Assembly: GCF_014898815.1 (NCBI RefSeq)
Contig: NW_026515546.1
Span: 2,218,501 to 2,282,500, forward strand
Reading direction: 5' to 3'
Source: Panonychus citri
Taxonomy: Eukaryota; Arthropoda; Arachnida; Trombidiformes; Tetranychidae
Length of the DNA stretch: 64,000 bases
The notes below the pieces were generated by a model. It was not told the DNA's origin. It worked only from the letters and a program-made list of their open reading frames with translations, and searched no databases. The translations under genes were made by a program, and so were the position numbers. Shown here piece by piece: positions 23,396 to 35,360 of this stretch. Within the stretch, counting starts at the first letter, position 1; the number at the start of each line of letters is the position of its first letter.

Positions 23396-26300
23396 ATGTC
23401 TGAATCACCTAATGTGCCTCTCGGTAAAAACCACAAAGAAAATGTCTCTCGAAAAAGATCATTTTTTCATCTTCGAATTTTCAATTTTACAAGATCTCCA
23501 AAATTTCGCTTCTATTTATATTTGTCAATTATTCTATATTTAATTCTATTATTAATTGTTATTTTAATTGATAAAAGTAAGTTTATAGTAAAGTGTGTTG
23601 GTAGACACACAATTAATAATATTATTTGTTGTTTAGGAGTAATTAATCCGGAGGAAATGGAAAATACTGAAATTTGTAATACTTCAAAGTGTCTTGAAGC
23701 AGGTATAAAATTTATCGATCGATTTATTAATCGACTAGTGATTGTTAATTGTTATTCTTTTGATTTATTAGCACAAAGTTTACTTGATCAAATTGACGAA
23801 TCAGTATCACCATGTGATGATTTTTATCGGTTTGCCTGTGGGGGAATGGATAATGAATATACTGTTTTACCGAAAGGATTTTCTTCTAATGCAGAGGATT
23901 ATTTGAAACGTTGAAATTCAAGAAAGGATCAAAAGTAATGGAAACAATTGATAATAGTCATGTAATTTATTAATTGTTACAATAATCAATCTTAATTGTA
24001 GATTTATTGAATGGCCTGAGGGATCGAGATCTTTATCCTGGTGGTTATCAAAGAAAAATGAGAGACTATTATAATCTTTGTCAACAAGGTAAGAAGGAAA
24101 AAAAGACCAACTAAACAAATGTGTGACAATACTCATATTTCATGTCCATTTTACTTTAATTAAGAGCCAGTACGTCGCGATTATCCAAGTTTGTCATTAT
24201 ATATGAGAGTCATTCAACAATTGGGTGGATGGCCAGTTCTACAAGGAGCTGGATGGAATGAAGAATCTTTTAGCTTAACTGATATTCTGATAGAAATGAG
24301 AAGATTAGGATTACCTTACGATGTATTATTCGAATCGCACCTATTCGTGTGATTCCAGAAAGTGATATAATTATTACTTTGGTAAATATCACTTCCATCG
24401 CATTTCCTCATCATGGATACTGATTGAAACTCTCTCTCTCTCTCTTTCCCTCTCTAAATTAGATAACTAATAAAATGACAAATCTAGAAGATTTTTACAG
24501 ACGTATGGACAATGTGACCATGTACGAATACGTGGAAGTAATTCATAATGCCATCCAACTTTTGAGACGAACTGGCCGATTTGATGGTCGAAATGAGTTG
24601 AGTGCTTCAATAGAGTTTGGTAGATCGTTAACAATGGTAAAGTATTTTACGAAAATTATTTGCTCTTTGAGTAGTCTTGATAACATTTTCATGTTCAAAG
24701 ATTCCAGTTGACCAGGACTACAAAGCTCTTAACCTGACAACTCTTGATTCAAATTATCCTTTCCTGAATTGGACCAAATATTTTATTAATCTAGTACAAC
24801 CGCATAAATTGGATTCCAATAAATTTTATGTTCATTTCTCACCTATTTATTTGAAAGGATTGAATGATACATTAATTACAACTAATAAGAGGTAAATTAG
24901 AATATTCTATTGGATTGGAAGATTAAAATGGGATAAGTTTCACAATTGGAGTAAAATTTATTTTATTTTCCGATATTTTTGCCAGAACTCTTGCCAACTA
25001 CATTATGTTTTCAGTTTTCTTGGAATCAGTTCCATATTTTGGCGAGAATTGGTCACAGTGGATAAGGGAATTCAACGATAATCCAAGTTCGCTTGAATTG
25101 TCATTAGTTCGAAATGACGAAGATGCATGTAGTAGATTTCTCAGCGAAAGATTTGCAACTGGGATTGGATCTCTTTATGCTCTTTCATGGGCAAATACAA
25201 ATAATAATAAAATACTTAAATTAGTAAGTATCGAACATCCAATTTTTAAATTTTCTAAAATTGAATAGTGATTCTCTCATTCTCTCTTTATTCATTATTG
25301 TTTTTAGATTTCAAATATGTTCAAATTTTTCCGTTTATCCTTCGAGGATTTGATACACCAATCTGAATGGTTGGACGAAAATACGACCATTCGTGTAATT
25401 GATAAAATGCATAAAATGAAAGTAATGGTTGGATATCAGGAAGAGTATTTGAATATTGAGAAAGTTGATGAGTTCTATGAAAAGGTAAGTTCTAATAGTC
25501 ATTTGTAAGTGGAATTTACCGTTATATTAATAAGAATATCTCTTTCTAATTAACCCATTTATTAGTTAACTATTAATAGCTCTACAAGTTTTTATGAGAT
25601 TGATTTTGCTTTGAAACGGCGTCAAGCTGATTTGAAATTTGACTTGTTAGCTATTCGAGGAAATTCAAAGGTGTAAGAATTTTCTTTTCATTTTCTTTGC
25701 GTTAATTTATCATTTATTAGAAAACAATTAATTAAATTTAATCACTTCAAATTAGACAATGGTACACTTATCCAATTACAGAAGTGAATGCTTATTATTT
25801 ACCATTCGATAATCACATTTACATATTTTTGGGCTACATTGAAGCTGTCGAACCTGATCCCGATTATCCCATGTAAGTCCAATTATTTAGCTTCAAACTC
25901 TATCATTATAATGGACTATCAAACCAGAAAAAATATCTCTATGAATTTTGATGTTGGTGTACGAGAAATTTTGTCAAGTGTCAATATATGAAATTAATTG
26001 TCTTCCTATTGTAGGTACATTAACTTTGGCGGATTAGGTTGGACTATGGGCCATGAAATTCATCATGGTTTCTGTTTGGAGTCTCGTGCAACACTAAACG
26101 ATTTTTTGTTCACCAATGATACGAAACGCATTGTGGGTGAAAGAAGAGAGTGTATGATTGATCGTTATAACAATTACTCTACAACTACATATCGAGAAGG
26201 ACGAGTTGTAACCTTACGGGTAATTAGAAAGTTAATTGTGTTTCTACAAATCAATAGATTTCGATTGTAACCTTGATCACTTTTTCTTATTTATATTATT

Positions 26301-26911
26301 ATTATCATTTGATCGTTGATCAAGTACAATAGTGAGCGTTCATTTTGTGAAAGCTTTTCCGATCAAGGTGGACTCAAGTTAGCATATATGGTGAGAACTT
26401 TTTTGTTGTTTTTATTTAATTCTATTGATTGTCTTTCCATTCAGGCTTATAAAAAGTACATCTCTTTACATGGTGAAGATAAACTATTACCACGATTAAC
26501 TAATTATACTAGAGATCAGTTGTTTCTAATACGAGCAGCGGGAGTAAGTAAATTAAAATAATCAATTGTTTGTAATACTTTTTGTCAACTTTTACTTTCT
26601 ACTTTTTGTGTTTGACTTTCAAGAACCATTGTGGTAAATATGAACACGGATATTATAGTTCATTTTTTGGTACCTATACAATTACTCATCCACCGTCAAA
26701 TCTCAGGTTAATGAATATAAATTTCAATTGATTGAATAGATTTGAGAAATTTATTAATCTCAATCATTCAGTAATAACGTTTGTTTTGTATTTTGTTTTT
26801 CACTACAGAGTTGATGGAGTTTCCAAAGATTTACCTGAGGTTTCCAGGATATTCAATTGTAAACCAGATGATCCAATCAATAGAAGCAAAAAATGTCTTA
26901 CTTGGGGCTAA
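23396..26911 (+). CDS. M13 family (neprilysin-like) zinc metallopeptidase, copy B, with frame disruptions
   Basis: Tandem paralogue of copy A with the same 15-exon structure: 23396-23576, 23637-about 23909, 24002-24088, 24165-24381, 24463-24636, 24701-24891, 24986-25223, 25308-25484, 25566-25672, 25756-25872, 26015-26219, 26325-26390, 26445-26543, 26624-26706, 26809-26911. Exon lengths equal those of A from exon 5 on, except exon 11 (9 nt shorter). Motifs kept: SPCDDFYRFACG, QQLGGWPVL, NAYY, GHEIHHGF (HExxH), ESFSD, C-terminal CLTW. Two problems: exon 2 would hit a stop if it used the donor homologous to A (a weak GTTGAA donor at 23910 rescues the frame), and exon 4 lacks one base near 24331, giving a stop. 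An upstream GTGTGA donor at 24347 would also restore phase. It is therefore a recent pseudogene, a gene with shifted donors, or carries assembly errors. The intact catalytic exons argue that decay, if real, is young. Confidence 0.8.
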
Positions 26912-27393
26912 TTGTTATTATCTTAATTTAATTGCAAAGAAAGTGAATTGGTTATCATTGAGTTGTAAAATTTGGACCGAGAATAAAACAATTAACTGTC
27001 GACAAACTTGTGACAATTTCGAGTTTAGTTTCGATAAATATTCAACAGATGGAGCTCGTTATTCTTTAATTGGTTAATTTTTCGAGTCGTTGATTGAAAT
27101 AAACTTGAACAATTAAGATTAATTAATTGTTTCTTTATTATGATATCAATTTTTTTTACGCTTTTCTACTTGATACATTCAATTCATGGCTGTTAAGTTA
27201 ATCAGTTGATTGAAACAATTTTTCTCTATTTTATTTTTACTTTATTACAATAACTCTTATCGTCCAAATTTTGTTTCGACTTTTGTTTGAACATTTTTGT
27301 TAATTGTTTTCTCTGATTTCAAGAAATTAAAAGTGATTAAAATTTTTCTAAATTGGACTTAATTGTTTGAGTGAATTTGTTTAATCAACAACA
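26912..27393 (+). other. M13 copy B 3' UTR and NDRG upstream region
   Basis: 480 bp of AT-rich sequence with a poly(A) signal at 27098. An open frame runs to 27077, but it lies out of phase with the M13 reading frame, which ends at CLTWG, so I regard it as UTR. Confidence 0.55.
27098..27103 (+). terminator. Poly(A) signal of M13 copy B
   Basis: AATAAA about 190 nt past the copy B stop and about 290 nt before the NDRG start. Confidence 0.45.
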
Positions 27394-30300
27394 ATGTCTA
27401 TTAATTCAACTAAAAGGAAACATATTATCCCAACAATTTATACATTCGATGTTGATGATTACGATGATACCGAGGAGATGGTAAGTAATTGGTTAATTGT
27501 TGATTAAACTTTCATCTAAATGTAAATCTTTTATCTCTTATTCACTTGGTGATTAATTTGAGTTTTAATTGTTACAATTAGAGATATGAATTGAAGACAC
27601 CTAAATGTGGCTATCTTAATGTCTATGTACAAGGAGATCTTAATCAAGTTACATTAACTACTCCAGTTTTTTTAACTGTTCATGATGTTGGAACTAATCG
27701 TGAGTATTAATTGTTAACAATTAAAGTTAATTTTCTGTGTCTCAAACAAAAACCTATTCATTAAGGGAAACACGAACAATTAATTGCCATAATTAACAAG
27801 TTGTTTGTTTTCTAATTCAAACTAATTACATACATTTATTATTATTATCCCAATCAAGTTAATTGTAACCAATTAATCAAGATGACTTAATTTGATTAGT
27901 TTATTATTATTAAGAAAATGTCAATCATTTAATAGCAAACAAATAAACAAAAAGGGGAAACAATTAAATTTCATTGTCAACAGAATAGTTTACAAGTGCT
28001 CTCACAATTAACAGTAATTAAGTTAATCAATTCCAATACTAGAGCCAACCAATACAATTATGAATACAATCAATGATTTTTTGTATTAGTTTATTTTATT
28101 GATAAAAAAAACGTAAGTTTGAAACAATTAGTTGATCAAGTTAATCAATTCAATTGAGTCAATTGGTTTCGATTTTGTTAATTGTTACAATTAATTATAT
28201 AACCTGAGAAATTAAGAGTCATGATGATTGATTTTTTTTCACCAAAAAAAGATGAAGAATAAAAATAATATTGATTAAGATGAAAGTTAATTTTGGTAAC
28301 ATGATCAATCAGTTCTCAATGATTACGATTACAATACTTATATAATTATGATGCAATGATTGATAATTAACTTTAATTGTCATGATTAATAGACACCGAG
28401 TGGCATAAATTGGTTGAACATACTTGCATGGGTAAGCTGAAGGCTCGGTCAGTCTGGATTCATGTTGAGGTTCCTGGTCAAGAGTTTGATTCAGCTGACC
28501 TTTCAGATGAATATCAATTCCCATCATTACAAGAAATAAGTGAAGATATTCCGGTGATTCTTAATTTCTTCAAGTGAGTTTAATGAACAATTAAAACAGT
28601 CCAATTGTTAATTAAAACTCTTTTTTTTCCTTTAATTGCATTTTCTATCTAAATTACTTTTAATTGGCCTACAATTAAATCAACTTTCTCTCTTGGACAA
28701 TTAACTTGATCATCATCATTAGGATGAAATATTGTGTTGCCATTGGTGAAGGTGCTGGAGCCAATATAATTGCTAGATTTGCAGTAAGTATCTAACAATT
28801 AACTTTAATTGTTATCTACTCATTGACAGTCATCAAGATTGTTTTAATGAGTTAAACATTTAAATCTAATGATAATAACACATCAATCAAATTAGTTTTA
28901 ATCTTTAAACCTTGATTATTATTACATTTGATGATTAAGGAGAAATAAAATCAATCAATGGTAACAATTAACTAATTTCTATTCATTAATAATAATAATT
29001 AGATGAATAATCCTGATTCAGTTCTTGGAGTTGTTTTAATTCATTGTCGTCCATCGGTAAGTAATTTAATTGTTTACAATTAAACTCAATTCTATTCAAT
29101 TAAGTTAACATAATCCATTGAAATTAATCAACAACAACAATAACAACAAAAGTTTATAACAATTAAGTTAATCATTTGATAGCTAAACTGTTTCCGTTTG
29201 ATTTAATCAAAAACAAACCCTTTTACTTTTTTTTACACAAGGTTGCAACAATTTAATCTCAATCAAATTATCATTAAACCAAAGAGTAATTTAATTAACG
29301 TCATCAACAATTAACCAACTGATTTACATGATTTAATCCTAATCACTGACAGTTGAAGATGTGTAAGCAAATAATAGTTAACTGGAAATGGAAATGATTA
29401 AATTGATTGTTTCGTTTACTTTTTAAAACCCTAAACTAATCATAGTGATTATTTAATCAACTTACAACCATTTATCTTAATTGTTAACAATTTAGGCGGC
29501 TGATAATAAGGAAAACAGGCAAACAATTACCAAGAAAACACTTCGCAAGAAATTACAACGACGTATCAATGGTAAAAATGTTAAACGTTATCAAGAAGTT
29601 TATTTAAGGTAATTAACAATTAATCTATCAAATCATAGTGGAAATCAATCAACAATTAACAATCAGTAACCATGAGAAAATTGTTCAATAATAATTAGCA
29701 AGATAAACAAAATCAATGGAGAGTTTTTTTTGTATTTTAATTATCTATTGATAATCAGTTGATTGTGATTGTGATTTAGTACAGAACCAGTTTTAAAGGA
29801 GCAATTAAATTTTACCTTCAACAAAAATTAATTGAATAACTTAATTATGAATAAGACAAAAATATACTGATCACCATCAATCAACTAAACAAACAATTTA
29901 TATTAACACAATTTAATCAAAGTCCCGAAGGTAAATTGTAATGATCAACATTAATGATCACTATGTGTTTGTGTTTTATTAACTGTAACAATGTAGCTCC
30001 TTAATTGTTTCCTGATCATGATACAAATTGATCTTAACCTTTAACTCCCAATTGACTAATTGCTCAATGAACAATTAGATTTACAAAAGAGGCTAAAGGT
30101 TAATAATCAATAAGAAAAGAAATTGATTACAATCAGTTTGTAACAATTTAGCTTTTAGTTGATTTTCTCGATTCAGATGGATATTATTTTTTGTTTTTCC
30201 TTTCGATTCGTAATCGATTTTATTTAGTCCCAAAACCAAACAATTAGTTGATAAAATATGTTGATTCGAATCAATAGAGAAGAAGAAAAATTGATTTCTA

Positions 30301-31161
30301 ATCATGATAATGATTGGAAAGTGTTACAGTTTCATTGGGAAAAGAAAACACAATCAATTAGATCAATACAATAAGATGGAAATCAAATGTTGATTCAAAA
30401 AAGTGCGAAAAGTCAATTAGCAAGTAGCTCCATCTGATGATAGAATTTGAAAAATCTCGAACATTTTTTAATTCGAGCAATTGATATTCTAGTAATTATT
30501 ATTAATATTTTCTCCCTTTTCTAAAGTCGAACTGATATTTCGAGCCAATTAAAGGAGAAATTAAAAGTTGATGCTCTTGTGGTTACTGGATCTCGATCGC
30601 AACTCGTTCAAGCCTCGAATTTACTTCAATCTCTTTTAGAACCTAAAACAACCACCATGGTAAAAATCGATGATTGTTGCGATGTTTTCATAGAATCTCC
30701 TGAAACTTTTGCCTACAATTTACTTCTTTTCTGCCAAGGACTCGGCCTATGTAAGTATTTTACTATTAATACATAACAACAATTAACTTAACAATCATTA
30801 ACCACCCCGAATATAACCATTATTAACATGATATGATTGATTCAATGTCTCGAACTATCGATTTAGAACAGTTTTCCTTACCCTCTGTTCATCTATTCAT
30901 CGAGAAAGAAAATTTTACTAAATTCTCAGTACCTTTTGTCATCATTATCATCTAATGATCTCTGTTATTATAATAATAATAATAATAATCACCAGAGACA
31001 ATTAATTGATTTACCAGAGAAAGAAAATAAAAAAAAACTAATCAATAATCAAGTGAAAAAAGATACAATTATTGATTGATGAACATTTTTAATTGTCGAT
31101 TTACTCTCTTGATTTAGTTTCAGCTCTTCCAATGTCACGACATGGATCAATTTGTGCATAA
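27394..31161 (+). CDS. NDRG-family protein (N-myc downstream-regulated; alpha/beta-hydrolase-like), divergent
   Basis: Eight exons: 27394-27480, 27582-27699, 28393-28573, 28723-28783, 29003-29056, 29496-29608, 30527-30750, 31118-31161. They sum to 882 nt, 293 residues, with all GT-AG borders in phase. NDRG proteins have an alpha/beta-hydrolase fold without a working catalytic triad and act in stress and differentiation signalling. Support: GYLNVYVQGD, FLTVHDVGTN (the HDxGxN signature), VPGQEF, YQFPSLQEI (cf. YPSLDQLA), GEGAGANIIARFA (cf. GVGAGANILARYA), NNPDSVLGVVLIHCRPS, the later VDALVVTGSRSQL strand and a short C-terminus. Compared with the family (about 350-390 residues) the cap region is shortened and basic (KKTLRKKLQRRING), and the C-terminal repeats are missing. 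It is probably a fast-evolving paralogue. Introns range from about 100 to 920 bp, longer than in the other genes here. Confidence 0.85.
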
Positions 31162-32524
31162 ATCAACCAACTAACATCAACACCATAATAACAACAATTA
31201 AAAACCTAATCAACCTTTAACCCAACACCTTAACCAATATAATCAATTGGAGAATCAATTAATCAACTGTTAATCAAAATCATACGACATACACACACAA
31301 TGAATATGAAAAAGTTAATTCTCATCGTAATCAATGTAACATGAAAATTATATTAACCACTATTAAAGTATTAACATTATATTGAACGATTATTTTCTCG
31401 ATTGATTTTATTTTCTTATATATTTATTTATATAAATAAATAAATATACTCTTGACGATTAAGATGTAATCACAATTTATTGATCATGAATCAATTGAAA
31501 CCAATCGGTTCATTAACTCGTAGAAATGAGCCTCCCATGAAATCGATGAACAGTTGATTGACAATTTAAAGTTAAATAGTGAAAAGTAATTTCCAAATAA
31601 AAGGAAAAACTTAAGCTAAAAACCTCAAGAACAATTTTCATCACCAATCAACTGTATAAGAAAACAATTTATCTTCCCGGTGGGTTTAATCATCCACCAT
31701 CAAAAGGTTCCAATCGCAAAAATCACTATTAATCTAATGAAAGAATGGGAGAGAGAGATGATGATGATGATGAAATAAAGGATTATCCTTTTTCATCATT
31801 TATTGGAGCTTTAATCTCATCTGAACTTTTCTCTCTCTCTCTCTCAATCTCTGTTATAATTTTCAGTTTTGTTCATAATATTTAAGTGAACCAAGTGATC
31901 CGTTGATTGTTGTTGATTGCTGGTAAATTATGTTTTCTTTTTGAAAACTTTTACCATGAAGAGAAAAACCTTGAGTAGTTGAATCTTGATTGGTAGAGAT
32001 TCAATCCCAAAGAAACATTATTGTAACGCTGAGTATTCACAACGAAAAAGTCGGCAGAGAGAGAGAGAGAGAGAGAGCTCGAATAATGAAATAGATCGAA
32101 TAGAATTTAATTTGAACTCGAAAAGCTTTCGATATAACCATGTTTGTTTTTGTTTCTTGATTTATCGACTTACCAGAAAAGAAGATGATAACGATGATTG
32201 GAATGATAAACACGGATGGTGAGAAAATGGTTACAAGATGATGTTTGTAAGAAAAAGGGAGAAGAGGATAAGGATGTTCAGATGGAACTAGAAAAAAAAG
32301 TTTAGAAAATCCAAAGAAAGCAAGTGAAAGTTACCATGATTCAGAAAAGACTCAGAAACTTATCAAAGTAAATGGATAAACATTTCCACACTTTTGTTTT
32401 GCTTTCTTTTCCTTTTTTTATTTGGTCATTGGCAAGATTTATCTGACCAGTTCATTGATAATGATGATGATGATGATGGCGGTGTTTACAGAGTGTAGGA
32501 TGATGCGTTTCACTTCAATTACAA

Positions 32525-32527
<3 letters not shown>

Positions 32528-32574
<47 letters not shown>

Positions 32575-32585
32575 CTCTCTCTCTC
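32528..32585. repeat. (CT)n microsatellite
   Basis: CT repeats interrupted once by CAGT; one of the longest dinucleotide tracts in the window. Confidence 0.95.
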
Positions 32586-33692
32586 TGTTGACATGAAGTC
32601 TTATCATGAAGAGGAGACATTTTCATCATACTTATACTTTTTCTGCCTCATTTCTGAAAAATACTTACTTGTTTAAGTAATAATATTATCATGACTTATC
32701 ATCATGAACAACAACAACAACAACAGCTCATTAGTTACAATCGCCATTCACTAGTAATAGTTGAGTTCATCCCATGAAATTTGTTACATATGAGAAAAAA
32801 ATGTTATAATGTTGAATATGTGGTTTATAAGAATCAGAAAATGTGAGGATCTGAAACTGAATTTCAATATTATCGAATCAGAAATTTACAATCTACAATC
32901 TGGATTTTTTCTCACTTCCTTTTTCCTCTATTAACATTTTCCAACTCAACTGAGATTCTGTTTCCTTTCCACTTGCATGGTTCCCTAAGTTTACATGATC
33001 TCATCATGTTTATTACACTTTCATCAAGAGATAATTCAAAATATTCATGTCACTCTAAGGTGAAGATTCAAAGTGTCACCGTGAAACTTTATCACTATTC
33101 TAATGATATCAATATATTCACGAGATTGGATTAGGATCTGTTGTTGAACTTTTATCGAGCCTTGAATCTCAATTCACTCTCTTTAAATCCTTCCCTAAAT
33201 ATCAACAACATGATGAAATAAAGATCACCTTCAAAATCATGATAGATTCATGGGGTTATTACTTGAATGATTCCTTCAATTTCATCGAGTTTAAACTGTT
33301 CCTTTTCCACAGAAATTGTTTTCCAATCAGAATTCATATTCTCATGATACAACTTCTGAATGAAATTTTTTCTTCACTTTATTTCTCATGAAAAATACCA
33401 ATTTTTTTCGACGAAAAAAGTTTCTATCAACTTTTGATTGGATTGATTATCTTTTCTTATTTCAACAAGATTAATCTTTTCATCTTGTTCCATTCATCAA
33501 TAAGTATCTAAATTCATGATATTGATGTTTCCATGAAGATTATTACAATTAACTAAATGGTTATCAAGTGATTTATCAATAATCTATCAAATTGTATCAA
33601 TCGACAATACGACAATTGGACTGATATTGTTTCAACCGATTGGGTGATAAATTGAATCATGGAAACAATTGAATTTTGTCAGAACTTTTTTT

Positions 33693-34519
33693 CTCTCTCT
33701 CTCTCTCTCATCACATTTCTTTTGGAGTAACAGTTACAATCTCTGAGTAAACAGTTAGAATAACAATCAAATCAAATAATTCATTTGATTATCAACAAAG
33801 AGATTATTAAATTATCATCGGAAGACAATAAAAACCAGAAGAAACTGTCCATTGGTCACTTTTAAACTCCTCTCATAATAAAAACATTTTATTGATAAAA
33901 AAATCTTTAAATACACTCAATGTTTATTCACTGTGATGGTCAGTTAATAAAACAGTTAACCTTTCAATAGATGCAAATGAACCTGAGGGATTAACATGAT
34001 AATGGTCATTCGGAGGTGTTCATTTGATTCAGATTCTATTATTATTATTATTATTGTTATCATAGTCAATTGTACATCTTTAGATTAACCAGAATCATTT
34101 GTTTGATGGTCAAGTGAACGATGACCTTCAGATTGTTATCATTACATCAATATGTTTGCTTGTTGTTATTATTATTTTGGTTCCTTTCCTCGCATTCAAT
34201 TGTTATTTTAGGTTAACAATCTGGTTGACAATTAAATCGATAGCAATCAAAGACAATTGACCACAATTTAATCTAATTGCATGTTGACCCTTACAGTATA
34301 CTCACAATGATAACCACTTAGAGAATCAAAAATTCATCATGAACATGGGATCAGAACTTTCCTCTTCTCCTTATTGTATTATTATTTTAACAATAACAAT
34401 CATAATAAAACAATCAATTGATTATCATCATTTCCTTAATCATGATATTAAAGGGTTTGTCATCATCATGTTGATATTTTGAGTCTGAGTTACAAAAATT
34501 CAGACAATTATATTGACTC
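33693..34519. repeat. Tandem duplication, 827-bp period, copy 1
   Basis: Begins within a CT tract and runs to the next CT tract. The anchor word TCACATTTCT occurs at 33711 and again at 34538 (offset 827). The two copies differ visibly only by one ATT unit in an (ATT)n run, one G/C change near the end and microsatellite length. Non-coding. Confidence 0.92.
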
Positions 34520-35360
34520 TTTCCTCTCTCTCTCTCATCACATTTCTTTTGGAGTAACAGTTACAATCTCTGAGTAAACAGTTAGAATAACAATCAAATC
34601 AAATAATTCATTTGATTATCAACAAAGAGATTATTAAATTATCATCGGAAGACAATAAAAACCAGAAGAAACTGTCCATTGGTCACTTTTAAACTCCTCT
34701 CATAATAAAAACATTTTATTGATAAAAAAATCTTTAAATACACTCAATGTTTATTCACTGTGATGGTCAGTTAATAAAACAGTTAACCTTTCAATAGATG
34801 CAAATGAACCTGAGGGATTAACATGATAATGGTCATTCGGAGGTGTTCATTTGATTCAGATTCTATTATTATTATTATTGTTATCATAGTCAATTGTACA
34901 TCTTTAGATTAACCAGAATCATTTGTTTGATGGTCAAGTGAACGATGACCTTCAGATTGTTATCATTACATCAATATGTTTGCTTGTTGTTATTATTATT
35001 TTGGTTCCTTTCCTCGCATTCAATTGTTATTTTAGGTTAACAATCTGGTTGACAATTAAATCGATAGCAATCAAAGACAATTGACCACAATTTAATCTAA
35101 TTGCATGTTGACCCTTACAGTATACTCACAATGATAACCACTTAGAGAATCAAAAATTCATCATGAACATGGGATCAGAACTTTCCTCTTCTCCTTATTG
35201 TATTATTATTTTAACAATAACAATCATAATAAAACAATCAATTGATTATCATCATTTCCTTAATCATGATATTAAAGGGTTTGTCATCATCATGTTGATA
35301 TTTTCAGTCTGAGTTACAAAAATTCAGACAATTATATTGACTCTCTCTCTCTCTCTCTCA
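34520..35360. repeat. Tandem duplication, 827-bp period, copy 2
   Basis: Second copy, ending in the CT tract at 35341-35360. CT tracts at all three junctions suggest unequal exchange between microsatellites. Confidence 0.92.

Larger units (their letters stand above)
22939..27110 (+). repeat. Tandem duplication unit, copy 2
   Basis: Second copy of the 4.2-kb unit, containing M13 copy B. Introns and flanks are close to identical to copy 1 in long blocks, while several exons differ strongly. The right limit is approximate because the 3' flanks diverge after the stop codon. Confidence 0.75.

Noticed and set aside
26912..27077. Cys-containing extension after M13 copy B
   Set aside because: Out of phase with the M13 frame, which ends in the canonical CLTW motif; no equivalent after copy A.
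32422..32676. Plus-strand frame with a Ser-Leu run
   Set aside because: The Ser-Leu repeat is simply a translated (CT)n microsatellite.
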